From Granulicella sp. S190 (GTDB lineage: Bacteria > Acidobacteriota > Terriglobia > Terriglobales > Acidobacteriaceae), in contig NZ_LMUD01000019.1 of the NCBI RefSeq assembly GCF_009766095.1, forward strand, positions 96,651 through 160,650: a DNA stretch of 64,000 nt, written 5' to 3'. Both the position numbers and the translations under genes were made by a program. Under the pieces are notes generated by a model. The model was not told the DNA's origin. It saw only the letters and a program-made list of their open reading frames with translations, and did not search any database. Each line of letters starts with the position of its first letter. Positions within the stretch are counted from its first letter, which is position 1. This document shows positions 16,707 to 24,772 of this stretch, one piece after another.

Positions 16707-19700
16707 TTAGAAGATAATCTTTCCGGCGAACTGCAGGATACGTGCCGGGAAGGTAGAGGCTGCAGCGACTACGCCGAAGCTGCTGTTGCCGACGGTTCCC
16801 TGAGGGAAGGAGTAGTTAGTCTGGTTGAGTAGATTGAATGCCTCGACGCGGAAGTCGAATGAGGTGCCTTCCGGGTAGAGAGCAAATTGTTTGTGCAGGC
16901 CCATATCAAGTTGGTAGAAGGGGTCGAAGCGGACGGAGTTGCGACCTACGTTGCCATAAGGGTGATTGTCGTCCGGGATGGCGAACGCTGCGCTGTTCAG
17001 GGCGACGCTGTCCTGATTGCCGCCGATTTTGAGACGCTGGCTCTTAGGAATGACTACGTCCTTTGAGATCTGGTCCGGGCGCTGGACCAGGATGGTGCTG
17101 ACGGACTGGGCGCTGTTGGGCGAGTAGGTGATGTTGATCGGCAGACCGCTGCTGGCGCTGTTGATCGCGGTAACCTGCCATCCGCCAAGAATCTCCTGCA
17201 TGACCCGCGGAGCATCGCCGCCGAACATGCGTCCCTTGCCGTAGGGTAGATCGTAGACGAGCGAGAGGACCTCGTTCAGAGGCTGGTTGTAGCCGGAGGG
17301 TCCGCGATCGCCCAGTGGGTTGGCCAGGTTGATACGCCCGCTGTCTCCCGCAACCTCTTCGAGATGGCCCTCGGCGTTATCCTGCGCGCGCGACCAGGTG
17401 AATGAGTTCAAGAGGTAAAGGCCATGGCCGCTGCGATGCTCGAGCTTGGTCTGAAGACCGTTGTAAGTGAGGAAGCCGGCGGGAAGTGTCTCTTCGATGG
17501 TGGTGAAGGTTTGGATAGGGCGACGTGCCGCAAGGCTAAGGCAGCCCGATGTGCTGCCGGGTGCTCCGCTTGCATTGCAGGTGGCCGTGACCGGGTTGGC
17601 TTCGGACTGGTTCAGGTCAGCGAGCACTTGAATTTTAACTCCGTGCTCTCCGACGTAGGAAGCTTCAAACGTTGTGCTGTTGCCGAATTGGCGCTGGACT
17701 GTGAGGTGATAGCTCTGGACATAGCCGGTAGGCAGATTTTTTGGAATATAGCGAGCCTCCGTGCTGAGGTTGCTGGCTGCGGTTACGTTGGCGGGGCTGG
17801 TAAAGCCTGTGGGGTAGCCCTGCGAGGTGGTACGGAAACAGGGGTTGGGGTTCGCTGAATTGAAAGACGCCCCTACCTGAACTGAGGTACACGTTGTCTG
17901 AGCGGGCTGGGTGCGAATACTGGCCAACGCGAACTCCGGAGCCTGGACGATGTTGGTGTTTACGATTGCGGGAAGATTGTAGGAGAGCAGGTTTTCTCCG
18001 CCCTCACGGTTGAACTGAGCATAGCCGAGACCGTAACCTGCGCGAACGACGGTCTTGGGATCAAGCGAGTAGGCTAATCCGAAGCGTGGAGCGAAATCGA
18101 GCTTCGGCATGTTGACCAGAGCGCGGTTGTAGAGAGATCCGGGGCGAGCTGTGATGAGAGACTGGGTTGCCGGATCGTAGTTGGCTAGCAGATTGTTCGA
18201 CTCCCACTGCGGCGTAACGAGCTCATATCGCAGACCAGCGTTGACGGTGAGCCGGGAGCTTACCCGGATGTCATCCTGGAAGTAGAGGTTATGCATGCGC
18301 TGGTTGAGATGGACGTTGACGAAGTTGTTGAGCTGGTAGGTATCGCGTGCGCCGAAGATGAAGTCGGCCAGCGATGCGGCCTCTTTGGTTCCGGCATCGG
18401 CCTTGCTCAAAGCGGTCGAGGTCTGATTGCCGGCGACTCCGTCGAAGCTGAAGCTGCCGTTGTAGGTGTCTTGGCCATAGACGGGGTTGAAGTCATCGAT
18501 GGTGGTATAGATCGCCTGATACTCGTATCCCACTTTATAGGTGCTGCGCCCGTGGATGAACGTGTAGTTGACCTTGGGATTGAAGATGTAGGGGTTCTGA
18601 AACTGGGGGTTGCTGCCCTGGTTGCCGAACTGCGAGAACTGACTGACGCTTTGGACGTTGAGGCTGCGGACGACCTGGGGCTGGGTGGGAAGACCAGGGA
18701 TGCCGGTTAAGAGGCTCGGAAGATTCGCGCCGTAAGGACTCTTGCCGCCGTCGGTGCGAGTGAAGGCGAAGCGAGCGTCGAGGATGGAGTTCTGCGTGAA
18801 GATGTGAGTGACGCCACCAGCGATCTGCTGATTGAAGATGTTGACATTGCCATTGCTGTTTCCGCCGGCCGGTCCCTGAATGTTCGGGGGTGAGAGGATC
18901 TTGCCCTGATGCTGGCTGTAACGAACGAAGGCCGTGTTGTGCTGGTTGAAGGTCTGATCGACGCGAACGTCAAATTTATCGTCGTTGAGTGTATCTGATG
19001 GCTGGGATGCGTAGTTGTTGGCGAAGGGTCCGCCAGGAACGTTGGGCTGCGGGAGAGCGCCAAGGACGCCTTTGGCGAAGGCGGATACGGAGGGGTCGTT
19101 GAAGGGGATGACACCGTTGGCGTAGGTCTGGCCAGTTAGAGGATTGATGAGAGGGACGGGGGTGTTGGTCGAGGTCAGGAAGGTATAGCCGCCGTTGGCT
19201 GTGGCGAGCGCACTGGTTCCGTTCTGGTCTACGGTTGGAACTGTGGCCTGGAGGATGGTGTGAACGACCTGACGGGTTCCTTCATAGTCGCCAAAGAAGA
19301 AGGTGTGGTCTTTCCAGATGGGACCACCGAAGGTGCCACCGAATTGGTTGCGCAGAAGGACCGGCTTTTCAGGCGCTTTGGTGAGGGGATTGGTGGGAGG
19401 GGTGAAGGGCCCGATGGCATTGAAGACGGTGTTGCGGATGTAGTCGTAGGCCTTGCCGTGAAACTGGTTGGAACCGCTACGGATGCTGACGTTGATGACG
19501 GCTCCTGCGCTGCGGCCATACTCTGCGCTGTAGTTGTCGGTCTCTACTCGAAACTCATCGATAGCGTCGGGCGAGGGAGGGATGGCCTGATTGGAAAAGC
19601 CCTGATTGGAGGTGCCGTAGGCGTTGTTGTCGAGGCCGTCGAGGAGAAAGTTGTTGAACTCGCTACGTTGACCGTTAACGTTGAAGGAGGCATCGCGGCT

Positions 19701-20225
19701 GGAGTCGGTGGAGTTTTCGAGGATGTTGCGGCGAACGCCGGGCACGAGGGCGGCGAGGTCGGCGTAGGCACGGCCGTTGAGGGGAAGATTCTCGACCTCG
19801 CGAGTGCCGATAACCTGACCACGCTCGCTGGAGTCGGTTTCGAGCAGGGCAGCAGCGGCGTCGACGGTGACGGTCTCGCTGTTCGATCCAACCTTTACAG
19901 AGACATCGACGCGCTGGCGGGCGTTGACGGTGACGGTAAACGGCTGGGTGGTGCTGGTATCGAAGCCGTTTGCCTGGGCCGTGACTATATACTGGCCGAT
20001 TTTGACGTCGGTGAACTCGTAGGAGCCCTGAGCGTCGGTGTGTGCGATGACCTGCGCCTTTGTGTCCTGATTGATGAGAGAGACGGTGGCTTGTCCGATG
20101 ACTGCGCCTGAGCCATCGCGCACGTAACCGAGCACCGATGCTGTTTCAAACTGTGCGAACAGATTCCTGGCGTTCAAGCCGAACAGGCAGATCATTAATG
20201 CAAAAAGGATGACACGTTTCATCAT
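16707..20225 (-). CDS. Oar-like TonB-dependent outer membrane receptor
   Basis: A very large (1172-residue) outer membrane transporter of the type expanded in Acidobacteria. It has a signal peptide (MICLFGLNARNLFAQ), an N-terminal carboxypeptidase-regulatory-like beta-sandwich (GYVRDGSGAVIGQATVSLIN to QPFTVTVNARQRVDVSVKVG), a plug domain (RGQVIGTREVENLPLNGRAY, DGLDNNAYGTSN, RSAGAVINVSIRSGSNQFHG) and a long beta barrel ending in Phe (LQFAGKIIF). GGAG precedes two consecutive ATGs; the second, at 20222, has the better spacing. It heads the operon with the phosphoesterase and the phospholipase, so it may import a phosphate- or inositol-containing product. The ligand is unknown. Confidence 0.88.
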   Translation of the reverse strand: MMKRVILFALMICLFGLNARNLFAQFETASVLGYVRDGSGAVIGQATVSLINQDTKAQVIAHTDAQGSYEFTDVKIGQYIVTAQANGFDTSTTQPFTVTVNARQRVDVSVKVGSNSETVTVDAAAALLETDSSERGQVIGTREVENLPLNGRAYADLAALVPGVRRNILENSTDSSRDASFNVNGQRSEFNNFLLDGLDNNAYGTSNQGFSNQAIPPSPDAIDEFRVETDNYSAEYGRSAGAVINVSIRSGSNQFHGKAYDYIRNTVFNAIGPFTPPTNPLTKAPEKPVLLRNQFGGTFGGPIWKDHTFFFGDYEGTRQVVHTILQATVPTVDQNGTSALATANGGYTFLTSTNTPVPLINPLTGQTYANGVIPFNDPSVSAFAKGVLGALPQPNVPGGPFANNYASQPSDTLNDDKFDVRVDQTFNQHNTAFVRYSQHQGKILSPPNIQGPAGGNSNGNVNIFNQQIAGGVTHIFTQNSILDARFAFTRTDGGKSPYGANLPSLLTGIPGLPTQPQVVRSLNVQSVSQFSQFGNQGSNPQFQNPYIFNPKVNYTFIHGRSTYKVGYEYQAIYTTIDDFNPVYGQDTYNGSFSFDGVAGNQTSTALSKADAGTKEAASLADFIFGARDTYQLNNFVNVHLNQRMHNLYFQDDIRVSSRLTVNAGLRYELVTPQWESNNLLANYDPATQSLITARPGSLYNRALVNMPKLDFAPRFGLAYSLDPKTVVRAGYGLGYAQFNREGGENLLSYNLPAIVNTNIVQAPEFALASIRTQPAQTTCTSVQVGASFNSANPNPCFRTTSQGYPTGFTSPANVTAASNLSTEARYIPKNLPTGYVQSYHLTVQRQFGNSTTFEASYVGEHGVKIQVLADLNQSEANPVTATCNASGAPGSTSGCLSLAARRPIQTFTTIEETLPAGFLTYNGLQTKLEHRSGHGLYLLNSFTWSRAQDNAEGHLEEVAGDSGRINLANPLGDRGPSGYNQPLNEVLSLVYDLPYGKGRMFGGDAPRVMQEILGGWQVTAINSASSGLPINITYSPNSAQSVSTILVQRPDQISKDVVIPKSQRLKIGGNQDSVALNSAAFAIPDDNHPYGNVGRNSVRFDPFYQLDMGLHKQFALYPEGTSFDFRVEAFNLLNQTNYSFPQGTVGNSSFGVVAAASTFPARILQFAGKIIF

Positions 20226-20641
20226 TGGCTCCAGAAAGTGGCTTGATCATAATTTGGCGAGAGTGACTGCAATCCGGCAGGGAACTCAGATGGCCGGATG
20301 GGTGACAAGACGTTGACGGCAGATATACGAGTGAGCGAATGCGGATTGTGCTCACTGCAGTTTTTCCTTAAGCGAGACAGGTCCGCCACTTCAGTAGACA
20401 GCGAAGCAACGAGGCGATCGTTACGTTTCGTTAAATATTCGATATATGAGATATCAATAAATTGAATTTATTCAAAACTGAGCTGAACGATGATGGTTCG
20501 GTCGCTCTGCTCATCGTTGAACGGTGAACCAGCAGTTTTAACGAAGGAACTAGCGGCTTGATTTTGAAAATTGCCGTGTGAGGAGGCAATGGAAGCGGGA
20601 AAGAGAGGATGTAGTCGGGGTGGTAATCCCTGGGGATAAAA
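20226..20641. promoter_or_regulatory. Upstream region of the phospholipase operon
   Basis: About 415 bases without a supportable gene. The part at 20425-20480 is AT-rich and includes TTGAATTTATTCAA at 20462-20475. That matches the arms of the LacI-type operators found further right but lacks their central CG. The minus-strand promoter of the TonB-headed operon must lie here; I cannot place -35/-10 boxes with confidence. Confidence 0.4.
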
Positions 20642-20675
20642 GAGAAGGCCAACCCGCAATGGGGTTGGCCTTCTC
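20642..20675 (-). terminator. Strong intrinsic terminator (minus strand)
   Basis: A perfect 14-bp inverted repeat (GAGAAGGCCAACCC at 20642-20655 and its complement at 20662-20675) is followed on the minus strand by TTTTAT. It lies downstream of the small open frame at 20771-20965. Together with its right flank it closely resembles the terminator and 3' flank of the tRNA-Leu at 30.8 kb. Confidence 0.8.
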
Positions 20676-20770
20676 CAAGTGCACGATTTATTTACTAGCG
20701 GAGCCAACGATCTGTCGCCAACTGTAGAGCAACGCGACGAGGAAAGCTGGGCATGTGCTAAATGTGCTCG

Positions 20771-20965
20771 CTACGATGAGACAGGAAGATTTGGAGCTGT
20801 GGAAGAGTCGTCACCGCCTGCTATTCGCGACAAGGCATCGTTGATGGTCTCTGTGGTGTTTGTTGCGGCGATGTGCAGGCTGCGAGTTGCCTTCGAGGCT
20901 GTTTGACACAACTTGTACTTGTTGTCGACTGTTTCCCTGGCACGAAATATCAGTTCTGAGCGCAC
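20771..20965 (-). CDS. Small protein, possibly RNA polymerase omega-like
   Basis: A 64-residue open frame starting at GTG (20965) with GGAG six bases upstream and ending about 95 bases before a strong terminator, so it has all parts of a transcription unit. The sequence contains VDNKYKLCQTASKATRSLH, which recalls the conserved helix of RpoZ (N-[KR]-[FY]-x-L-x-x-x-A-[AS]-[KR]-x-[AT]-R). The C-terminus is acidic/Ser-rich. I do not recognise it firmly; it may be an uncharacterised small protein or chance. It lies between the LacI-type regulator and the phospholipase operon. Confidence 0.4.
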   Translation of the reverse strand: MRSELIFRARETVDNKYKLCQTASKATRSLHIAATNTTETINDALSRIAGGDDSSTAPNLPVSS

Positions 20966-21209
20966 GCTGGTCTCCGTTCTTTACGGCGTTCAGACTAACG
21001 TGCTGCTGAATTCGCGGGTGAGATGCAGGTTCTTCTTCAGATGCGGCAGATCGTCAAGGACGTAAGACTTATTGCTGCGGAAAGCTCTGCGGGATTAGGC
21101 CCGTCGCCGAAGATAGAAGCGACAGCCTTATTCTACGCCTACAGCAGTGTGAAACGTCCTATTCGTCCTCGATTGCTGCGTCGCGGCAACTTTGCGCGGG
21201 CATTTCCTG

Positions 21210-22388
21210 TCAGGAACTCTTTTTCCTGGATGAGGAGCGTTTCGTCCCCCTCGGCATGGCGGCCTTTCCTGAGCCGGTGGTGGATTCACCGATGATGAGC
21301 TCAGCCTGCAGGGTGATAGTGACTGGCTCTGTAGGACCGGCCTTATTGGTGAGGCGGCTGAGCAAAAGTTCGCCCGCCTTGACTCCGAGGTCGTAGGCGG
21401 GCTGGATCACGGAGGTGATGCTGGGGCGCAACATTCGTCCACCAGGAATGTCGTCGAAGATAGCGAGAGCAACCTGGTCGGGACAGGAGATGGCTAGCTC
21501 GTTGAACGCCTGCAAGGCGCCGAGCCCCATGGTTCCGTTGGAGACGAAGAGAGCGGTGGGGTGGGAGTGACTGAGCAGCAGGTCTTTGGTCATCTTGTAG
21601 CCGCTTTCGAAGCGGAAGTCGCCTTCACGCACCAGATCCCGGTCGATCTTGATGTTCGATTCACCGAGGACCATCTCGTAGCCTTTGTATCGATCGCGCG
21701 CGGTCTGGAGCCATGACGAACCGTTGATGATGCCGATCCTGCGGTGACCTAGACCGACCAGGTGGCGCACGCACATCGCCGCTCCACGAACGTTATCGAC
21801 AACGACAGAATCCACGTTGAGCCCGGGGGGAGTGCGGTCCAGACATACTACGGGGATGCCCATATCGATCGCCTGAACGATGTGGGAGACGTCGTTTGCG
21901 GGATTAGGCGCGACTACGGCGAGCATGCCGTCGACGCGATGCGTGCGCAGCATCGAGAATATCTGACGCTCGCGCTCTAGATCGTCGTCGGTATTGAAGA
22001 TCGTTAGCATGTAGCCATGCTGAACGATGGCGCTTTCGACGCCACGCAGGACAAGGGGAAAGAACGGGTTGGTGATATCGGAGATAACGATACCGATGAC
22101 GCTCGAGCGGCGTGACTTCAGGCTGCGTGCGTGATTGTTGGGATGGTAGTTGAGGTCACGCATCGCCTGCTGGACGCGCCGCAGCAGCTGAGAGCTGACT
22201 GCGTTGCTGTCGTTGAGGACATTGGAGACGGTGCCAACGGAGACCTTGGCTCGTCGCGCGACCTCCTGGATCGTGGCATTGCGCTTGATAATGTTCGTCT
22301 CCCGTTGCAGCGATAAAAGGGTAAAGGCTGTGCAAGTGGAATTGCCGCCTGTGCCAAGGAGATTAAGGGGGTGCGGAGGATTTTGCAA
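21210..22388 (-). CDS. LacI-family transcriptional regulator of nucleoside/ribose genes
   Basis: A sugar- or nucleoside-responsive repressor. The N-terminal helix-turn-helix reads IQEVARRAKVSVGTVSNVLN, followed by the hinge helix region NHARSLKSRRSSVIGIVISD. The periplasmic-binding-protein-like effector domain has VDGMLAVVAPNP, VVCLDRTPPGLNVDSVVVDN, GHRRIGIINGSS and ALAIFDDIPGGRMLRPSITSV. The frame opens at TTG 22388, but the first ~30 residues do not look like a LacI start and lack a ribosome site. A GGGAG motif points instead to an ATT at 22292, which would be a rare start. It is divergent from the transporter and next to genes for nucleoside breakdown, carrying TTGAA-N4-TTCAA operators. 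Confidence 0.87.
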   Translation of the reverse strand: MQNPPHPLNLLGTGGNSTCTAFTLLSLQRETNIIKRNATIQEVARRAKVSVGTVSNVLNDSNAVSSQLLRRVQQAMRDLNYHPNNHARSLKSRRSSVIGIVISDITNPFFPLVLRGVESAIVQHGYMLTIFNTDDDLERERQIFSMLRTHRVDGMLAVVAPNPANDVSHIVQAIDMGIPVVCLDRTPPGLNVDSVVVDNVRGAAMCVRHLVGLGHRRIGIINGSSWLQTARDRYKGYEMVLGESNIKIDRDLVREGDFRFESGYKMTKDLLLSHSHPTALFVSNGTMGLGALQAFNELAISCPDQVALAIFDDIPGGRMLRPSITSVIQPAYDLGVKAGELLLSRLTNKAGPTEPVTITLQAELIIGESTTGSGKAAMPRGTKRSSSRKKSS

Positions 22389-22513
22389 GGAGGGTTGTTG
22401 CGAGCCACCGTGTGCCCTGCGTCCGCGTGCGCCAGATCGACAGGCGCCCCTCGGGCTTCGCCCTCGGCTGAACAGAGCCGTGAAGGTTGGGGAGTGTTGC
22501 CCAGAAAGATTCC

Positions 22514-22544
22514 TTGACAGGTATCGGTTAGGAAAGCATAGAAT
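22514..22544 (+). promoter_or_regulatory. Predicted sigma-70 promoter of the transporter gene
   Basis: TTGACA at 22514-22519 and a -10 candidate CATAGA (22537-22542, spacer 17) or TAGAAT (22539-22544, spacer 19). The expected start near 22550 places the adjacent palindrome on the initially transcribed region. Confidence 0.55.
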
Positions 22545-22553
22545 GGCGCGGGA

Positions 22554-22567
22554 TTGAATCAGTTCAA
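22554..22567. promoter_or_regulatory. LacI-type operator candidate
   Basis: TTGAATCAGTTCAA, a 5-bp inverted repeat with a four-base centre, just downstream of the predicted -10 box. It agrees at 12 of 14 positions with the operator core upstream of the TonB receptor of the nucleoside operon (TTGAATCGTTTCAA on the minus strand). Confidence 0.6.
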
Positions 22568-22571
22568 AGCG

Positions 22572-22658
22572 AGATCACGCTGACCGAATCTGCAAGGCGA
22601 GGCAGCCTGGAGTGATCTTTCGATCGTAAAGGCGCGGGCGAGATTTCCCGCTCTTTTG
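22572..22658 (+). promoter_or_regulatory. Structured 5' leader of the transporter gene
   Basis: A 7-bp closing stem (AGATCAC 22572-22578 with GTGATCT 22612-22618) encloses a smaller hairpin (CTGC/GCAG, 22590-22605). A terminator-like GCGGG/CCCGC hairpin with TCTTTTG follows at 22634-22658. The layout recalls a riboswitch or attenuator, but it matches no class I can name. Confidence 0.35.
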
Positions 22659-22674
22659 CAGCAGGGGTGGGGAA

Positions 22675-23670
22675 ATGTTCATCGTAGATAATCAGGCCGT
22701 CGCGTTCTTACTCTGCGTTGTTACGATGCTTGGCTGGGGCTCGTGGGCGAATACCCAGAAGCTCGCCGGTAAAGAACGGTGGCCCTTTGCTCTCTACTAC
22801 TGGGACTATGCGTTCGGAGTCGCTCTGCTGGGCGTGGTGTTCTGTTTCACTCTGGGCAATTTCGGTTCGGCGGGAAGTAGCGCTGTCGCGAATCTTCGTC
22901 TTGCGTCCTCGAGCTCGCTGTTACGTGCGCTTACCAGCGGCGCAGTGTTCAACCTCTCCAACATCTTGCTGGTGATCGCGATCGACGCCGCGGGTATGTC
23001 GCTTGCCTTCCCCGTGGGCGTCGGACTTGCTCTCGTAATCGGCACGGTGGCGAGTTATTTCCATGCGCCGAAGGGTAGCCCCGTGCTGCTGGGCGCGGGC
23101 GTTGTGCTGATCGTCTTCGCGATGATCATGTCCGCCATGGCCACACGGCAGGTGCAGAAGCAGCGTTCGGTTAGCGCGAGCCGTGGACTGTTGTTTGCCA
23201 TCGCAGCGGGATGTTTGATGGGGTTCTTTTACCCGCAGCTTATCTCGTCTATGTCGCCAAACTTCAACAGCGAACCAATTCAACTGGGATATTTGACACC
23301 CTACACGGCACTTCTGCTGTTCGGCATCGGCTTACTGTTGAGTAACGTGCTAATCAACACAGTGTTCATGCGCGTGCAGGGTTCGACGTACCGAGAGTAT
23401 CGAGAGGCAAAACCGAAGCTGCATTGGTTGGGTCTGTTGGGTGGCGCCATCTGGATGATCGCGCTTAGCCTGAACGTCATCGCATCAGGCGTGGCGGGGC
23501 CTGCGGTGTCGTATGCGCTGGGACAAGGGGCGACGCTGGTGGCTGCCCTCTGGGGTGTATTTGTTTGGAAGGAGTTTCGCGGAGCGGCAACCGGCACGCG
23601 AACGCTTGTCGCGCTTATGCTGATTGGTTACACCGCGGGGCTGGTGCTGATCGGCTCCGCGATCATGTGA
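22675..23670 (+). CDS. GRP / ureide-permease-like DMT transporter
   Basis: An inner membrane permease of about ten helices in the drug/metabolite superfamily, glucose/ribose-porter or ureide-permease branch. It starts FLLCVVTMLGWGSWANTQKL, typical of that branch, and has ALYYWDYAFGVALLG, SLAFPVGVGLALVIGTVASY, LMGFFYPQLIS and WMIALSLNVIASGVAGPAVS. Its context (LacI regulator, nucleoside hydrolases, ribokinase) suggests uptake of ribose, a nucleobase or a nucleoside. It is read divergently from the regulator and has its own promoter, operator and structured leader. The ATG at 22675 follows GGGGTGGGG. It converges with rbsK (92-base gap, no clear terminator seen). Confidence 0.8.
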   Translation: MFIVDNQAVAFLLCVVTMLGWGSWANTQKLAGKERWPFALYYWDYAFGVALLGVVFCFTLGNFGSAGSSAVANLRLASSSSLLRALTSGAVFNLSNILLVIAIDAAGMSLAFPVGVGLALVIGTVASYFHAPKGSPVLLGAGVVLIVFAMIMSAMATRQVQKQRSVSASRGLLFAIAAGCLMGFFYPQLISSMSPNFNSEPIQLGYLTPYTALLLFGIGLLLSNVLINTVFMRVQGSTYREYREAKPKLHWLGLLGGAIWMIALSLNVIASGVAGPAVSYALGQGATLVAALWGVFVWKEFRGAATGTRTLVALMLIGYTAGLVLIGSAIM

Positions 23671-23762
23671 GGGGCTGACCATCGAATCGCCCGGCTGACT
23701 GATTGAGAGACGGACAAGAGGCGAGAGCTGTCTTCAAGGCGCAAGCGGCGCGTTGAGCATTG

Positions 23763-24707
23763 CTAGCTTTGCTTCTTGGAGGAGGCTTGTTTGTACCGCT
23801 CCAACTCAGATCTTCGCGGCATAGAAGGAGCTGTTCCGTGCCGCGTGACCGAGATGCCAGCCACAACGCATCCGAAGCGTGCTGCCTCTTCGAGGCTCAT
23901 TCCTTCTGAGAGGGCGACGGCGAGACCTGCGTTGAATGCATCTCCTGCGCCTGTGGTGTCGATTACGGGCCCGGCACTGAAGGCTTCGATGTGCATGGTC
24001 ATCGACGAGGTCTTAACCAGAGCGCCGCGGGCGCCCAGGGTGAGGATTACGTTGCGTACACCGCGCGCAAGCAGTAGCCCGGCTGCGCGCTCTGCGTCTT
24101 CGAGAGACGCAATGGGAAGGCCAGTGAGAGCTTCTGCTTCACTCTCATTGGGAGTCAGATAGTCGCACAGCGCAAGGATAGCGTCGTCCAACGCACAGGC
24201 GGGAGCGGGGTTGAGGATAGTAGGGACGCCGAGCTCTCGCGCGGTCTTCAATCCATGTATCACGATGAGAAGAGGAAGCTCGAGCTGGGTCATGAAGGCG
24301 GCCGAGCCGGTGATGTGGTCGCGTGCGCGATCGATCTCGTCCGTCGAGAGAGCGTTCGCGGCACCCGGAGTGATGACGATTGCATTTTCGCCTTTAATCT
24401 CGTCGATGATGATGGCGGCAGCGCCGGTCGTATCGCTCTCCGAGGAGAAAAGAAACTGCGTGTCGACGCCCTCCTCTTTGTAGGTTCGACGAGCGATATC
24501 GCCGAAGTTATCGCTTCCTACTTTGCTGATGAAGTAGACCTGCGCGCCGAGACGAGCAGCGGCGACCGATTGATTTGATCCTTTGCCGCCGGGCCCGAGA
24601 CGAAACTCGGACCCGAGAACGGTTTCTCCCCAAACGGGAAGACGTTTTACTCGGAAGGCCAGATCGATGGCAAAGACTCCCATGATGGCAATGGGTTTAC
24701 TCTTCAT
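23763..24707 (-). CDS. rbsK: Ribokinase
   Basis: A PfkB-family sugar kinase that phosphorylates ribose to ribose-5-phosphate. It has the substrate motif GPGGKGSNQSVAAARLGA, SKVGSDNFGD, DTTGAAAIIID, ILNPAPA with YLTPNESEAEALTG (typical of ribokinases), LTLGARGAL and the anion-hole/catalytic motif DTTGAGDAFNAGLAVAL. I take the ATG at 24707 (GGAGACTGAC upstream); the frame is open seven codons further. At 314 residues the length is normal. As last gene of the operon with two exported nucleoside hydrolases, it would use the ribose they release. Confidence 0.9.
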   Translation of the reverse strand: MKSKPIAIMGVFAIDLAFRVKRLPVWGETVLGSEFRLGPGGKGSNQSVAAARLGAQVYFISKVGSDNFGDIARRTYKEEGVDTQFLFSSESDTTGAAAIIIDEIKGENAIVITPGAANALSTDEIDRARDHITGSAAFMTQLELPLLIVIHGLKTARELGVPTILNPAPACALDDAILALCDYLTPNESEAEALTGLPIASLEDAERAAGLLLARGVRNVILTLGARGALVKTSSMTMHIEAFSAGPVIDTTGAGDAFNAGLAVALSEGMSLEEAARFGCVVAGISVTRHGTAPSMPRRSELERYKQASSKKQS

Positions 24708-24772
24708 GTCAGTCTCCACAGCAGTCATAGATGTTTATCAACGTTGTTGGATGATGTCTGCTAACGATCACG

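Noticed and set aside
20280-20400. A Pho box upstream of the phospholipase operon
   Set aside because: CTGTCT occurs twice on the minus strand about 21 bases apart, but the repeats do not match the 11-base periodic Pho box well enough to call.
20700-20790. A second tRNA-Leu next to the repeated terminator block
   Set aside because: After GCGGAG the sequence does not fold into a tRNA and shares nothing further with the intact tRNA-Leu.
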